Part shown: piece by piece, positions 5,654 to 5,724 of the stretch
Layout: each line of letters starts with the position of its first letter
Numbering within the stretch: position 1 is the stretch's first letter
From: Planctomycetota bacterium
GTDB taxonomy: Bacteria; Planctomycetota; Phycisphaerae; UBA1845; PWPN01
Direction: 5' to 3'
NCBI GenBank assembly: GCA_016209665.1
Contig: JACQVT010000316.1
Coordinates: 1 to 5,724 of the forward strand
Length of the DNA: 5,724 nt
The notes under the pieces: generated by a model
The model's input: only the letters and a program-made list of their open reading frames with translations
Told to the model about the DNA's origin: nothing
Databases searched by the model: none
Program-made: the position numbers and the translations under genes

Positions 5654-5702
5654 TGTCAGTTGTCAGTTGTCAGTGGTCAGTGGTCAGTTGTCAGTGGTCA
5701 GT
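5654..5702 (+). repeat. Heptamer tandem array, seven copies of KGTCAGT
   Basis: Seven exact-period 7-bp units run without interruption. Only the first base varies, in the order T, T, T, G, G, T, G, followed by GTCAGT every time. It lies 9 nt after the ABC ATPase stop codon. Arrays of this kind resemble the short tandemly repeated heptamers known from cyanobacteria and also seen in planctomycete genomes. The flanking bases 5645-5653 and 5703-5724 contain no recognisable gene or terminator. Confidence 0.85.
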
Positions 5703-5724
5703 TCTGGCGCGGGGTGAGTTTGAC

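Noticed and set aside
5654..5702. CRISPR array
   Set aside because: The 7-bp units are contiguous with no spacers; it is a simple tandem repeat.
5714..5724. GTG at 5714 as the start of the next gene, perhaps a permease
   Set aside because: Only three codons are visible and there is no clear ribosome binding site, so it cannot be supported from the window.

Overview
The window is GC-rich bacterial chromosomal DNA that uses GTG and TTG starts freely. The gene types are a uroporphyrinogen-decarboxylase-superfamily protein, a GH88-like protein, and a large membrane-anchored protein paired with an ABC ATPase. Together with an 'AAGAT'-loop hairpin repeat and heptamer repeats between genes, they suggest Planctomycetota or a related PVC lineage. 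This assignment is an inference from family resemblance and style, not from a marker gene.

Layout. Positions 1-495 hold the N-terminal 165 codons of a minus-strand URO-D-superfamily gene that runs off the left edge. Positions 496-617 are a compact divergent control region: a 14-bp inverted repeat (527-540) contains back-to-back TTGACC -35 elements, one facing each gene. Positions 618-1775 hold a complete GH88-type (unsaturated glucuronyl hydrolase-like) gene whose fold motifs are kept but whose catalytic and substrate-contact residues are mostly replaced. Positions 1776-2221 carry no convincing gene but hold several stem-loops, including a REP-like hairpin at 1967-1987. Positions 2222-4651 (possibly from 2168) encode a secreted, two-TM protein of about 809 aa with a glutamine-amidotransferase-like domain. 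After a 63-nt gap with a degenerate heptamer array, 4715-5644 encodes an ABC-2-type exporter ATPase from a TTG start. The last 80 bases hold seven tandem copies of KGTCAGT and no recognisable gene.

How the genes may work together. The left pair (URO-D-like and GH88-like) is divergently arranged around one shared palindrome and may be co-regulated, perhaps in metabolism of a modified sugar or methylated compound. The right pair is probably one transcription unit for an ABC exporter and its accessory protein, recalling the GldA/GldG arrangement. The permease is not in the window and would be expected just beyond the right edge. The points most worth following up are the GH88 protein with a rewritten active site, the symmetric divergent promoter, and the ABC-linked accessory protein.
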